Positions 1 through 6,647 of a stretch of 64,000 nucleotides of DNA are shown piece after piece; positions within the stretch are counted from its first letter, which is position 1; the number at the start of each line of letters is the position of its first letter. The DNA lies in the IMG/VR virus record IMGVR_UViG_3300044681_000629, positions 1 through 64,000 of that record; one strand, written 5' to 3'. Below the pieces are notes generated by a model, which saw only the letters and a list, made by a program, of their open reading frames with translations, was not told the DNA's origin and ran no database searches. The position numbers and the translations under genes are program-made. This DNA is from a virus.

Positions 1-226
1 CGACGGCGACTACGCCTGGTTCACCGACCAAAACAACACATACGCCATAGGCACAGGAGCCCCATACGCCCTAGGAGCACTCAACGTACTCCCCCAACCC
101 AAAAACCCCATCCAAGCACGCAAAAACGCCCTCAAAGCCATCGCCACCGCAGCCAAATACGACCCCAACACAGGACACCCATACCACACCCACATCCAAC
201 AAAACAGAAAAACTACAACAAAATGA
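1..226 (+). CDS. HslV/proteasome-like Ntn-hydrolase, C-terminal fragment
   Basis: An open frame enters from the left edge (first full codon at base 2) and stops with TGA at 224-226. The visible 74 residues contain AIGTGAPYALGAL followed by RKNALKAIATAAKYDP and TGHPYHTHI. This matches the C-terminal half of HslV/proteasome-beta-like peptidases, where a glycine-rich AIGSG...ALGAL segment is followed by a helix ending in A..DP.TG. The catalytic N-terminal Thr/Ser lies outside the window. The stop overlaps the next ATG (ATGA), which suggests translational coupling to the WhiB gene. The coding strand is strongly rich in C and A. The fold call is fairly secure; the substrate is unknown. Confidence 0.7.
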   Translation, partial: DGDYAWFTDQNNTYAIGTGAPYALGALNVLPQPKNPIQARKNALKAIATAAKYDPNTGHPYHTHIQQNRKTTTK

Positions 227-540
227 ACCACCAAAACCACACCCCAAACCCCGATACACAAACAACAAACAAATGGCAACAACACGCCAACTGCAAAGGC
301 AAAACAAACCTAATGTTCCCCCAACACCACAAAGACATCACCTACATCATCAAAGCAAGAGAACTCTGCTCCACCTGCCCAGTCACAACACAATGCCTCA
401 ACTACGCCCTCGAATACCACCCCATAGACATGCACGGCGTATGGGCAGGCATGACCAGCCGACAACTCGCAGCAGAACAAAAACGACGAGGCATCAAACC
501 AATACGCCCATCCATATCACAAATGTGGGAACTACTCTAA
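223..540 (+). CDS. WhiB-like iron-sulfur transcription factor
   Basis: A 105-residue protein with the four-cysteine WhiB pattern C24, C49-x2-C52-x5-C58, followed by GVWAGMT, a variant of the G(V/I)WGG turn, and a basic tail (KRRG). WhiB proteins hold a [4Fe-4S] cluster on these cysteines and act with the primary sigma factor. The family is essentially confined to actinobacteria and their phages, so it is a host indicator. The ATG overlaps the upstream stop as ATGA. A second WhiB-like gene lies at 33759-34118. The target promoters cannot be deduced here. Confidence 0.92.
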   Translation: MNHQNHTPNPDTQTTNKWQQHANCKGKTNLMFPQHHKDITYIIKARELCSTCPVTTQCLNYALEYHPIDMHGVWAGMTSRQLAAEQKRRGIKPIRPSISQMWELL

Positions 541-597
541 AACCCAAAAAAGTTCCCGCGTGCGTGGTTTTTTGTGGTTTGGTGTGGTTTTGTGTTT

Positions 598-670
598 GCC
601 CCTGTAACTCAGTGGTGAGAGTGGCACTCTTATAAGGTGTTGGTCGCAGGTTCGATTCCTGCCGGGGGCA
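598..670 (+). tRNA. tRNA-Ile (anticodon UAU)
   Basis: A 73-nt cloverleaf can be folded by hand: acceptor GCCCCTG/CGGGGGC with discriminator A670, D stem ACTC/GAGT, anticodon stem GCACT/GGTGT with loop CTTATAA, and T arm GCAGG-TTCGATT-CCTGC. The anticodon TAT reads AUA. CCA is not encoded; CG follows the discriminator. Most bacteria read AUA with a CAU tRNA carrying lysidine, so a dedicated UAU tRNA is unusual. It probably supplements a codon that is rare in the host. Confidence 0.88.
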
Positions 671-673
671 CGG

Positions 674-1009
674 TTAGGTGAGGCGGATTCCGCAGGTGTT
701 GCAGTAGGTGTTTTGGTTTAGTTTTGTGGGGTTTTTGTTGCAGGTGGTTTGTCCGCAGGGTTGGAGTGTTTTTTCGCCTGTGAGGTAGTCGAGTACGGGT
801 TGGAGTGGGTTGGGTGGGGTGTTGTTTTGGAGTGGGGGTTGGTTGTTGTGGGTGCGGGTTGCGTTGGTGAGGGTGCGCACCACATATGTTTGTAAACTTT
901 CTTCACAGTTTTGTGCTGTGGTGATGAGTTGGTTTTTGAGCCAGCCTGGGATGGGGATGGTGAGGTGGACGGTGTGGTCTTCTTTGGCGGGTTTAGGTTT
1001 GTGTGGCAT
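674..1009 (-). CDS. Small DNA-binding protein with C-terminal Cys cluster
   Basis: A 111-residue protein. Residues 10-50 (HTVHLTIPIPGWLKNQLI to YVVRTLTNA) look like a beta-strand plus two helices, as in ribbon-helix-helix DNA binders. The C-terminus carries C-x4-C and C-x2-C, a likely zinc ribbon. It is the last gene of a leftward unit that starts near 2005 and overlaps the preceding gene by 17 bases. The coding strand is rich in C and A (many N, T, P, Q residues). A role as a regulator is inferred; no specific family was recognised. Confidence 0.6.
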   Translation of the reverse strand: MPHKPKPAKEDHTVHLTIPIPGWLKNQLITTAQNCEESLQTYVVRTLTNATRTHNNQPPLQNNTPPNPLQPVLDYLTGEKTLQPCGQTTCNKNPTKLNQNTYCNTCGIRLT

Positions 1010-1166
1010 CGCGTTCTATGAGGGTGGTTAAGTATTCGGTGATGGACATGTCGTATGCTTCGGCTTGTTCGATGAGTTGGGTTTTGACGGTTGAGGTGAT
1101 GCGGAGGGTGAGGGTGGTGTTTCGGGTGGTGGGGGGTTTGGGTGGGCGTCCTGTGCGCTTCTTCAT
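993..1166 (-). CDS. Ribbon-helix-helix (CopG-like) regulator
   Basis: A 57-residue protein: basic start MKKRTGRPPKPP, then TTLTLRITSTVKTQLIEQA and YDMSITEYLTTLIERD. This is the canonical strand-helix-helix layout of CopG/Arc-type DNA-binding proteins, which bind as dimers. The ATG overlaps the upstream stop (ATGA at 1163-1166), fixing the start. It lies between two replication-type genes and another putative DNA binder, so it may autoregulate the small operon. Confidence 0.72.
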   Translation of the reverse strand: MKKRTGRPPKPPTTRNTTLTLRITSTVKTQLIEQAEAYDMSITEYLTTLIERDATQT

Positions 1167-1585
1167 AGGTTTACCGTAGCATTGTAGGTTTCTGTGAAAT
1201 GTAGTCGATCTGCGTTGGTGTGGAGGTTGAGGCCGACTTGTTGGATGATGGTTTGTAGTTTGGGGTGGATGCTGGTTGTTTCTATGGTGCCGGCGTTGAC
1301 GGTGTCTCTGATGTGTGTGTATTGGTTCCAGGCTTGTGCTGCTGTTGGGGGTGCGTCGGGGAGGCTGCGTAAGTATTCGGCTTTGAGCATTCCTGGGGTG
1401 GGGAGGTATTGTTCTCTGGTGGCGAGACGGTCTGCTGCTTGGAGGATTCCGTCTTTGGGTGTGTCGGCGAGTAGCCGATGCCATGCTCTATAAACGTTTT
1501 TTTGGTTGTCGGGGAGGTTGGGGAGTTCTTTGTTCCACATGGCGTAGATGATTTCTACTGTTTCGGTGAGTTCTTCTTTGTTCAT
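1163..1585 (-). CDS. Helicase-loader/inhibitor-like (G39P-type) replication protein
   Basis: A 140-residue protein. The N-terminal half (EIIYAMWNKELPN, YRAWHRLLAD, GILQAADRLA, PTPGMLKAEY) resembles the helical N-domain of phage helicase loaders and inhibitors such as SPP1 G39P, which dock the replicative helicase. The rest shows no motif. It is followed by another replication-type gene at 1622-2005 in the same leftward unit. The ATG is preceded by a divergent copy (CTTTCCGCTACCGT on the top strand) of the dispersed repeat found across the left arm. The assignment rests on pattern likeness only. Confidence 0.5.
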   Translation of the reverse strand: MNKEELTETVEIIYAMWNKELPNLPDNQKNVYRAWHRLLADTPKDGILQAADRLATREQYLPTPGMLKAEYLRSLPDAPPTAAQAWNQYTHIRDTVNAGTIETTSIHPKLQTIIQQVGLNLHTNADRLHFTETYNATVNL

Positions 1586-1621
1586 GTGCCGCTTTCCGCT
1601 ACCGTCGCCTGTTGGATGGGG

Positions 1622-2005
1622 TTACCAGTTGGGGTCGTTGAGGAATTCTGTGCGGGCGTCCCGCTGTTCGCTGAGGGTGATGAAGCGTTCTACGTTGTCT
1701 GCGTGCCGGAAGATGAGTTCGATGTCGTTATATTTTTTGTTTCTGGGGTTGTGGCCCATGTGCCAGGGGGAGTTTTTGATGCCGTTGATGGCTTGTTTGC
1801 AGGCTTCGATTCCGTAGTCGTGGATTGCCCAACCGATGCGGATGGTGCGTTTGTCGTCTAGGACGGCTTTGGAGGTGGGGTTGATGGTTTCTTTCCAGTG
1901 GGCGAACACTTGTTCTATGGCGTGTGGTGATACTTTGCGGGCTTTGGCTGCTTGTTGCCGGGTTTGTATGTGTGTTCGATCGGATTGTTTCACGGTAATC
2001 CCCAT
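1622..2005 (-). CDS. Phage replisome-organiser-like protein
   Basis: A 127-residue protein with VFAHWKETINPTSKAVLDD, IHDYGIEACKQAING, SPWHMGHN and YNDIELIFRHADNVERF. This series is typical of the C-terminal domain of phage replication proteins related to replisome organisers (a helix, a K..LD linker, then Y.dLELIfRdakniErF). The ATG sits 6 nt after a TACAGT -10 box, so the mRNA is probably leaderless. It is the first gene of the unit and borders the palindromic region 2080-2149, which could be its binding site or an origin. Confidence 0.65.
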   Translation of the reverse strand: MGITVKQSDRTHIQTRQQAAKARKVSPHAIEQVFAHWKETINPTSKAVLDDKRTIRIGWAIHDYGIEACKQAINGIKNSPWHMGHNPRNKKYNDIELIFRHADNVERFITLSEQRDARTEFLNDPNW

Positions 2006-2011
2006 GATTGA

Positions 2012-2040
2012 ACTGTAACCGATAGTTTCAGTAAAGTCAA
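2012..2040 (-). promoter_or_regulatory. Sigma70-type promoter, leaderless start of 1622-2005
   Basis: Bottom strand: TTGACT (2035-2040), 17-bp spacer, TACAGT (2012-2017), then 6 nt to the ATG at 2005. Both hexamers and the spacing match housekeeping promoters. The distance puts +1 on or next to the start codon, and no Shine-Dalgarno sequence is present. Confidence 0.75.
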
Positions 2041-2079
2041 GTGATGTAGGAACGTTGAATATCTCTGATTGTAGATGTG

Positions 2080-2149
2080 TTTCTAATTAGAAAGTTTCAT
2101 CAATTCAAGTTTGATTTCGTGGATCCACGAAAATGTGGGCTTGATGAAA
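2080..2149. repeat. Nested palindromes, candidate origin or operator
   Basis: Non-coding DNA upstream of the replication genes holds three symmetric elements: TTTCTAATTAGAAA (2080-2093, perfect), TTTCGTGGATCCACGAAA (2115-2132, perfect 18 bp), and the latter framed by TTTCATCAA (2095-2103) and TTGATGAAA (2141-2149) as inverted arms. Together they could form a cruciform. Smaller hairpins follow at 2170-2185 (CCCCTC/GAGGGG) and 2185-2198 (GGTTC/GAACC). The rest of 2041-2575 has no convincing gene. Confidence 0.55.
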
Positions 2150-2286
2150 GAAAGGTTAATCATCGACGACCCCTCTTTGGAGGGGGTTCGGGGGAACCTT
2201 TAGCACATCTTTTTTTGTGGCGGGTCAGCACAAACTAGGCCACCCGTTTTTGGGTGAACCAGGCTTCTATGCTCGCTTTCGGATCC

Positions 2287-2412
2287 GTTTCCGCCACCGT
2301 CACCCCTTACTGCTTTATTCGGGGGTTTCGATTGCTGGCAGACACTATAGCAGGGTCCGGAGTCCCGTCACAACCACCTCAACTGGTTGTGGTTTTTCCT
2401 GATGTCGGGACT
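2287..2412. repeat. Regulatory cassette 1 (dispersed repeat plus AGTCCCG pair)
   Basis: Contains GTTTCCGCCACCGT (2287-2300, one mismatch to the dispersed 14-mer), AGTCCCG (2361-2367) and its inverse CGGGACT (2406-2412). Here 38 bases separate the halves instead of the 16 or 17 seen in cassettes 2-5. A hairpin with a T-run lies between the halves. See the cassettes at 6968, 11152, 14212, 16365 and 17097. Confidence 0.6.
2369..2397 (+). terminator. Hairpin with T-run
   Basis: CACAACCA (2369-2376) pairs with TGGTTGTG (2384-2391), followed by GTTTTT. It has the form of an intrinsic terminator for rightward transcription. No rightward gene precedes it, so it may end a short non-coding RNA from 2041-2360 or block read-through. 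Confidence 0.45.
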
Positions 2413-2575
2413 CAAAACCACAACCCATAGTATGTAAAAGAAAGCAAGTGTTTGATGCTTGTTTATCTCGACGCCGGCTGATAGGGTTCTTAACAGCGGG
2501 CAAGTTCCGACCCCCATTGGGATGTCCGTCGAACAAATCCTTGCCGAATGAACCACCACCACATTCGGAAGGTAC

Positions 2576-2618
2576 AAAAAGGGTGCTGCCCGGTGTCAAG
2601 CCGAGTAGCACCCTTTTT
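2576..2618. terminator. Bidirectional intrinsic terminator
   Basis: AAAAAGGGTGCT (2576-2587) pairs with AGCACCCTTTTT (2607-2618). There is an A-run on one side and a T-run on the other, so it works in both directions. It ends the leftward operon whose last gene is 2640-2963. Confidence 0.85.
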
Positions 2619-2639
2619 ATTTGTCGCTTTCCGCCACCG

Positions 2640-2963
2640 TTAACTGTTATCAGTGTCCTTATCCACGACACGATTGCTGTTTTCCCTGTGTCGCTCAATG
2701 ATGCTGATCGCCTCCAACCTGCGTGCGATGGTCACATTGTTCACGATCGGGTACTGTTCACGTGGAGTCAGTTCACCGAAGTGCTGCTCCATCGCCTCTT
2801 CTGTACCGCACGCTGAACACACCTCAAGGGGGAGTTCTCCTCGCTTGCGTGTATGACGTGACACTGCGCCGATGAACTCACCGTACTTGTCGTTTGAAGG
2901 GATGAGACCTCCGCATCGGGGACAGATGAACTTCTCTGGGTTGATGCTGCGCTCGACTTTCAT
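2640..2963 (-). CDS. Zinc-ribbon phage protein
   Basis: A 107-residue protein with CPRCGG near residue 14 and CSACGTEEAMEQHFG near residue 49, a two-knuckle zinc ribbon seen in a family of short actinophage proteins of unknown function. GAAGG precedes the ATG, which overlaps the upstream stop (ATGA). Its stop lies inside a copy of the dispersed repeat (2627-2640), and the terminator follows, so it ends a transcription unit. Confidence 0.75.
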   Translation of the reverse strand: MKVERSINPEKFICPRCGGLIPSNDKYGEFIGAVSRHTRKRGELPLEVCSACGTEEAMEQHFGELTPREQYPIVNNVTIARRLEAISIIERHRENSNRVVDKDTDNS

Positions 2964-3316
2964 CGCGTTACCTTCTTTCTCTCTGGCTTTCCGCCACCGT
3001 TGACCGTTATATTGCCCACATCGCGTCGCGCCCGCGTGTAATTGCGTTCCTTAATGCGGATTGCTTCCACACGCCCGGGTGCATCTGATACCGCCCCCTT
3101 GAAAGATGACATAATCTCATCCAACACAAAATCAAGTTGCGTTTTGAGTGCCCGCTCTAGGGCCTTCATGTCGGTGATGCCATCAAAGACGATGCCCTGC
3201 TGGGTGAACGGGATGCCCGTACTGTCCGCTGTGAACATCTTGAGTTCGGTTCCGTTCCTCGTTCGGTTCATCCGGAACTTGATGAGGTACTGGTTTCTTT
3301 TGTTTTTGTGGTTCAT
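2960..3316 (-). CDS. Hypothetical protein carrying the repeat in its 3' end
   Basis: 118 residues from ATG 3316, chosen because AAGAAGG lies about 11 nt upstream; an in-frame ATG at 3358 would add 14 residues. No family was recognised. The central part (DGITDMKALERALKTQLDFVLDEIMSSF) is predicted helical and the C-terminus is basic. The dispersed 14-mer (2987-3000) is translated here as TVNGGGKP, so the repeat is tolerated inside a coding frame. The stop overlaps the next ATG. Confidence 0.6.
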   Translation of the reverse strand: MNHKNKRNQYLIKFRMNRTRNGTELKMFTADSTGIPFTQQGIVFDGITDMKALERALKTQLDFVLDEIMSSFKGAVSDAPGRVEAIRIKERNYTRARRDVGNITVNGGGKPERKKVTR

Positions 3317-3404
3317 GTTTAGTCTGCCTTCTTTGTGTTTCGTTTGGTTTAGTTTCATAGGTTTTTTTAAACGGTTTATAGCGGCTTTCCGCCACCGTCA
3401 ACTG

Positions 3405-3728
3405 TTAGATGGAGTTGTTTCGGAAATACTCCTCCGCTGCTTGCATCCCTTTTTGAAGGATGAGTGAGATTGGGAGGAACGCTGCCGCCCCGTCGCCGTA
3501 TGTTTCACCGTTGGTTTCAATGGACGACTCAATCATCTGTTCTAGTTTGTCGCCGTTGAATGCGACAATGATTTGTCCTTCGAACCCGGTGACGATAGGT
3601 CCCAGTTCGCCGTCGGGGAACGCTCTGCCTGGTGCGGTGATGAAGGTCAACTCTTGACCGACATCGTTCCTCATCCGTATCATCACATCTTCGTCGTCGT
3701 GAACGTACTCAAACTTCATTTCGTCCAT
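3405..3728 (-). CDS. Hypothetical acidic protein
   Basis: 107 residues, acidic N-terminus (EYVHDDEDVMIRM), then alternating strand-like segments (ELTFITAPG, GQIIVAFNGDKLEQMI) and a helical end. No recognised family. The stop codon lies in the extension of the dispersed repeat (3385-3398). It is part of the leftward small-gene series with 3738-3968 and 2960-3316. Confidence 0.55.
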   Translation of the reverse strand: MDEMKFEYVHDDEDVMIRMRNDVGQELTFITAPGRAFPDGELGPIVTGFEGQIIVAFNGDKLEQMIESSIETNGETYGDGAAAFLPISLILQKGMQAAEEYFRNNSI

Positions 3729-3737
3729 CCTCTCATT

Positions 3738-3968
3738 TTACTTCACTTCCGTTTCCCACTGGATGCCAGTGTTCATTTCCACCACATACTTGGTGTTTTT
3801 GGTTTGGTTGGTTATCACGAGAAAGGTTGCGCCTTCCCCGTTGCTTCGTAACGCATCGTCTAGGTCTCCTGTTGCTTGTGCTACCACATCGTTGAAGTCG
3901 TTGCTTTCGTATGTGTTCGTCCAAGTAACAGTCCAACTATCCGGTTTTTCCTGTTCTTCTTCTAACAT
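3738..3968 (-). CDS. Hypothetical small protein
   Basis: 76 residues starting after a strong AAGGAGG; the dispersed repeat (3986-3999) lies just upstream of that ribosome-binding site. The content (SWTVTWTNTYES, GATFLVITNQTKNTKYVVEM) suggests a small beta-rich fold. No known family. It ends 9 bases before the next start. Confidence 0.55.
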   Translation of the reverse strand: MLEEEQEKPDSWTVTWTNTYESNDFNDVVAQATGDLDDALRSNGEGATFLVITNQTKNTKYVVEMNTGIQWETEVK

Positions 3969-4014
3969 TTGTTTCCTCCTTGTGGCTTTCCGCCACCGTC
4001 GAGTGTTAGATGGA

Positions 4015-4542
4015 TCAGTGGTGATAATCCCACACCACCAGAAACTGCTGGTCTGGGTTGTTTTTGATGCGCTCGGTCAGAAACTCCTCGCCTGCGGTTC
4101 CGCCGTCAACATCAAAGAAATGTTGGTCGCAAGTGAAGTTGCCGTCAACGATTTCAAGGAGACGCTTCGCCCAGAACCGTGACAAATAGTCGCGCAACGC
4201 CTGGTCTCGTTCTTCTTCTGTTGGTTCCACGCCGTCTTGCCTCGGTGGAAGAACGCCGTACTTCGGGTTTGTTGCGAGTTCTTTGACGGTCACGTCGCCG
4301 AGTTGCTCAACGTATCGGTTCTTCGAAGTTTCGGTGTAACCACGAAACTCCTTGACGAGTTCTGCGAACCGTTCAGGGTTGTCGCTGTACCTGAGTACCG
4401 CACCCTTCACAACTTCGCTCCAACGACCGCCGTGTTCGTTCCAGTCCGACCAGTGTGCTGCGTGTTCGTTGAAGATGTCAACTTTACCAACTGCGTCGTT
4501 CGGATCGTCTGCTTGAACTGCAAGAACTATCCCTGTATGCAT
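4015..4542 (-). CDS. Hypothetical protein, acidic and helical
   Basis: 175 residues. It begins MHTGIVLAVQADDPNDAVGKV and contains many acidic helices (TEEERDQALRDYLSRFW). No conserved catalytic motif was seen. The start is set by AAGGAGTAATC before the ATG and by the promoter at 4578-4606. The coding content is typical of the surrounding genes. Confidence 0.6.
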   Translation of the reverse strand: MHTGIVLAVQADDPNDAVGKVDIFNEHAAHWSDWNEHGGRWSEVVKGAVLRYSDNPERFAELVKEFRGYTETSKNRYVEQLGDVTVKELATNPKYGVLPPRQDGVEPTEEERDQALRDYLSRFWAKRLLEIVDGNFTCDQHFFDVDGGTAGEEFLTERIKNNPDQQFLVVWDYHH

Positions 4543-4577
4543 GATTACTCCTTATGTTTAGTAAATCTATTACACCT

Positions 4578-4606
4578 ATTGTAATAGGCCAGCAGGGATT
4601 ATGCAA
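4578..4606 (-). promoter_or_regulatory. Promoter for 4015-4542
   Basis: Bottom strand: GGGG then TTGCAT (4601-4606), 17 bp, TACAAT (4578-4583). The -35 is preceded by a run of G, as in four other promoters of this phage (17889, 22305, 42464, 42551). The leader continues with CTAAAC and AAGGAG. Confidence 0.65.
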
Positions 4607-4961
4607 CCCCTGCGTGTCTGTTGCGCGCTTCCGTTTCAATCTGCTTCATGGAAGTTGGAACAAAGTAGAGGTCGCGCTCAACTGCCGGAAGTGTGTTTCC
4701 GCCGAGTGCGACGTTCATCATCTCGCTGAGTGAGAAGTAACCCCACTCAACTTCGAAACCTTCCACGAGTCCGAAGAAAGTGTCCTCGCCGTCAAACTCA
4801 ACCGCATACCAACGCCAACCGTTGTATGGGGAGAAGTATTTGACTTGCGCCATCTTCTCCTCAATCGGAAGGTTCTCAGTTTCGTACAGTTTCGGGAGAC
4901 GCTTTCGGATTTCTTCGGTCATCATCTTGTGACGACGCTGCCCTTGATACGGTTCGCTCAT
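4599..4961 (-). CDS. DUF2958-family protein
   Basis: 120 residues from the ATG at 4961, which overlaps the upstream stop (ATGA). Diagnostic stretches are MTEEIRKRLPKLYETE, VKYFSPYNGWRWYAVEFDGED, FFGLVEGFEVEWGYFSLSEM and PAVERDLYF, which follow the DUF2958 pattern (kRLP.Ly, D..W.WYa.E, ffG.V.G.E.EwGYFsL.EL, .veRDl.F). The family is common in phages and plasmids and has no known function. Confidence 0.82.
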   Translation of the reverse strand: MSEPYQGQRRHKMMTEEIRKRLPKLYETENLPIEEKMAQVKYFSPYNGWRWYAVEFDGEDTFFGLVEGFEVEWGYFSLSEMMNVALGGNTLPAVERDLYFVPTSMKQIETEARNRHAGVA

Positions 4962-5278
4962 GATGAGAACTCCTCTTCTTCGTCTGATGCCCCCTGAGGG
5001 ACAAGTTGTGTGTAACCGTCGTTGGGGTTCGCAATGTTTGTTTCCACCGAACTGATGAAACGCAAACCGCACGACTCCTCGTACCATTCCTTCACTTTGT
5101 CAAACATTTCCTCTTGTGAGGAACGGAAGATTTGGTAGTTGCTGTTCAGGAACGATGTTGCTTCCAACTCGTCCATCGCCAAATAGATTTTGTGACATCC
5201 ATCGAATGCCACGAGGTGCGCTGAACTGCACGCCTCACGGACATCTTTGAACATTTCACCCAATGTTTTGGTTTTCAT
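4958..5278 (-). CDS. Hypothetical protein
   Basis: 106 residues, mixed helix and strand, acidic C-terminus (DEEEEFSS). CTAAACC and AAGGAG precede the ATG. It is translationally coupled to the DUF2958 gene downstream. No family was recognised. Confidence 0.6.
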   Translation of the reverse strand: MKTKTLGEMFKDVREACSSAHLVAFDGCHKIYLAMDELEATSFLNSNYQIFRSSQEEMFDKVKEWYEESCGLRFISSVETNIANPNDGYTQLVPQGASDEEEEFSS

Positions 5279-5311
5279 GTTTCTCCTTAGGTTTAGTTGG
5301 TTTATTGGAAT

Positions 5312-5334
5312 ACTTTATGTGAGGGGTGTTACAC
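5312..5334 (-). promoter_or_regulatory. GTGTTACAC-type promoter for 4958-5278
   Basis: The palindrome GTGTTACAC (5326-5334) is followed on the bottom strand by CCCCTCACA and TAAAGT (rc at 5312-5317). The palindrome starts 17 bp before the -10, the slot directly downstream of the -35 region. This fits an operator placed in the spacer. The same layout recurs at six other left-arm promoters. Confidence 0.6.
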
Positions 5335-5799
5335 GATTTCCAACGGGATCAACGTCTCGTTGAGAACTTCCTTGATGAAAGGTCGGATACCCGAGTTGAT
5401 TTCCTCGTTGTAGACCGTCCAAATGTAGTCATTCCCGAGAATGTACGAACCGAATGCGTCCAACTCTTCGTCGGTGAACTTCAACGCACGCTGATAGTAC
5501 GGGTCGTCATCCCAAACACCAGAGTCGAGTTTCGCTTGGAACTCTTCCCGGAGTGCCTCAGGACTGAATGCGATTGTGTTTCCGTAGTTCAGGTCACCGA
5601 ACCCACAGTTCGTGAGAATGCGTGCCAGGTCTTTCCCTGCGTATTCGCCGAGTTCGCGTGCGTCGCTGTCGCTGCCGCACTTTTCCCACTCGTTCCAGAT
5701 GTCTTTCGCTTTGTCGTCAAAGGTGCTGTCGTCAACCAACACGCACCCTTCTAAACCGACTACCGTTCCGTCGGTGACGTTGATGATGAACTTTGCCAT
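5329..5799 (-). CDS. Hypothetical protein
   Basis: 156 residues: MAKFIINVTDGTVVG start, then helices rich in acidic and aromatic residues (KDIWNEWEKCGSD, FTDEELDAFGSYIL). It resembles other phage proteins of this size in tone, but no family is recognised. The stop overlaps the promoter of the next gene. A sigma70-type promoter lies upstream at 5860-5888. Confidence 0.58.
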   Translation of the reverse strand: MAKFIINVTDGTVVGLEGCVLVDDSTFDDKAKDIWNEWEKCGSDSDARELGEYAGKDLARILTNCGFGDLNYGNTIAFSPEALREEFQAKLDSGVWDDDPYYQRALKFTDEELDAFGSYILGNDYIWTVYNEEINSGIRPFIKEVLNETLIPLEIV

Positions 5800-5859
5800 G
5801 TGTTTTCCTTTGGTTTAGTTTGTTTAGTGGATACTTGGGGGTGTTTCCCCCTATCCGAC

Positions 5860-5888
5860 AGATTATCGGACAGGGGGACGCTTGTCAA
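5860..5888 (-). promoter_or_regulatory. Sigma70 promoter for 5329-5799 within a long dyad
   Basis: Bottom strand: TTGACA (5883-5888), 17 bp, TAATCT (5860-5865). The -10 region sits in an inverted repeat (CCCCCTGTCCGAT and ATCGGATAGGGGG type arms around 5848-5878), so it may be a hairpin or operator. The -35 overlaps the end of the upstream gene. Confidence 0.68.
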
Positions 5889-6517
5889 CCCTTTATTGCG
5901 GTCTTGAACAGTTTGCGAATGTCGTCGCTGAGTCCATAGATGACCTGACCTTCGCAACGATCCCTGACATCGTTCACGCTTTCGTGGTACTCGTCCATCT
6001 GGTCATAGTCGGGTTCGCCGTCCTCGTCGCATGGGAAGTCAGGAAACTTGCCCTCAACGTCGGAGAGAAGGTCGCCGTTTGCAACACCGACCGAACCAAC
6101 CAACTCGCACCCACCCTCTTCGTAGGACACCACGAACACAAGTTTCGGGTATTCCTTAGAAATGGTGATAAGACCCTGAATACCTGGGTCCCACGCTGTC
6201 GTGTAGTAGAACTGCGCCATCGTCTCACCCTCTTCGTAGTAAGAGAGGTCGGTGTCGTAGTCACCCCACTTCGTACCCCAGTTGTGGAGACACCACTCGT
6301 ACCAGTCAGATACGCCGTACTTCGCAATCATGTCTGGTTTCTTGGTGAAGTTTGCGGTGACTTCTTGTAACTCTTGTGGACACGGATAGTTGTTCTTGTA
6401 AATCGAATACGACGTTTCGCCGCTCTCATTCACTGGGTTGCTGGAAACCTTGACGAACTCTGAAAGTTCCTTCGGGTCACCAACCACCGTTAGGTAGTTA
6501 GAACAATGGTTTGGCAT
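5885..6517 (-). CDS. Api92/YubB-like (DUF1281) protein
   Basis: 210 residues starting MPNHCSNYLTVVGDPKEL, the signature opening of Api92/YubB-like proteins (MPNWC.N.L.v.G) with a ferredoxin-like fold. Further matches to the family are WYEWCLHNWGTKW and a WDPG-x-QGL segment. The family occurs in phages and conjugative plasmids with no proven activity. SD GGAAGGAG precedes the ATG and a GTGTAACAC-type promoter lies at 6570-6592. Confidence 0.78.
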   Translation of the reverse strand: MPNHCSNYLTVVGDPKELSEFVKVSSNPVNESGETSYSIYKNNYPCPQELQEVTANFTKKPDMIAKYGVSDWYEWCLHNWGTKWGDYDTDLSYYEEGETMAQFYYTTAWDPGIQGLITISKEYPKLVFVVSYEEGGCELVGSVGVANGDLLSDVEGKFPDFPCDEDGEPDYDQMDEYHESVNDVRDRCEGQVIYGLSDDIRKLFKTAIKG

Positions 6518-6569
6518 TGCTTGTTTCTCCTTCCGACTTGCGCCGGTCTAGTTAGGTTTATTTGCCCCC

Positions 6570-6592
6570 ACCTTACAGAAGGGGTGTAACAC
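6570..6592 (-). promoter_or_regulatory. GTGTAACAC-type promoter for 5885-6517
   Basis: GTGTAACAC at 6584-6592, then CCCCTTCTG and TAAGGT (rc at 6570-6575) on the bottom strand. The palindrome begins 17 bp from the -10. Confidence 0.6.
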
Positions 6593-6647
6593 AGTTTCTA
6601 TGAAGTCTGCTTTGTTTATCCAAGTCTATGGTCTGTTTAGATAAATG

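Noticed and set aside
598-670. Reading the tRNA as Ile2 (CAU) or Met
   Set aside because: The seven-base loop CTTATAA places TAT, not CAT, at positions 34-36.
2345-2698. Open frame across the non-coding region that reads through the repeat
   Set aside because: It is open only because the repeat and terminator are read as codons; it overlaps a strong bidirectional terminator and has no SD.
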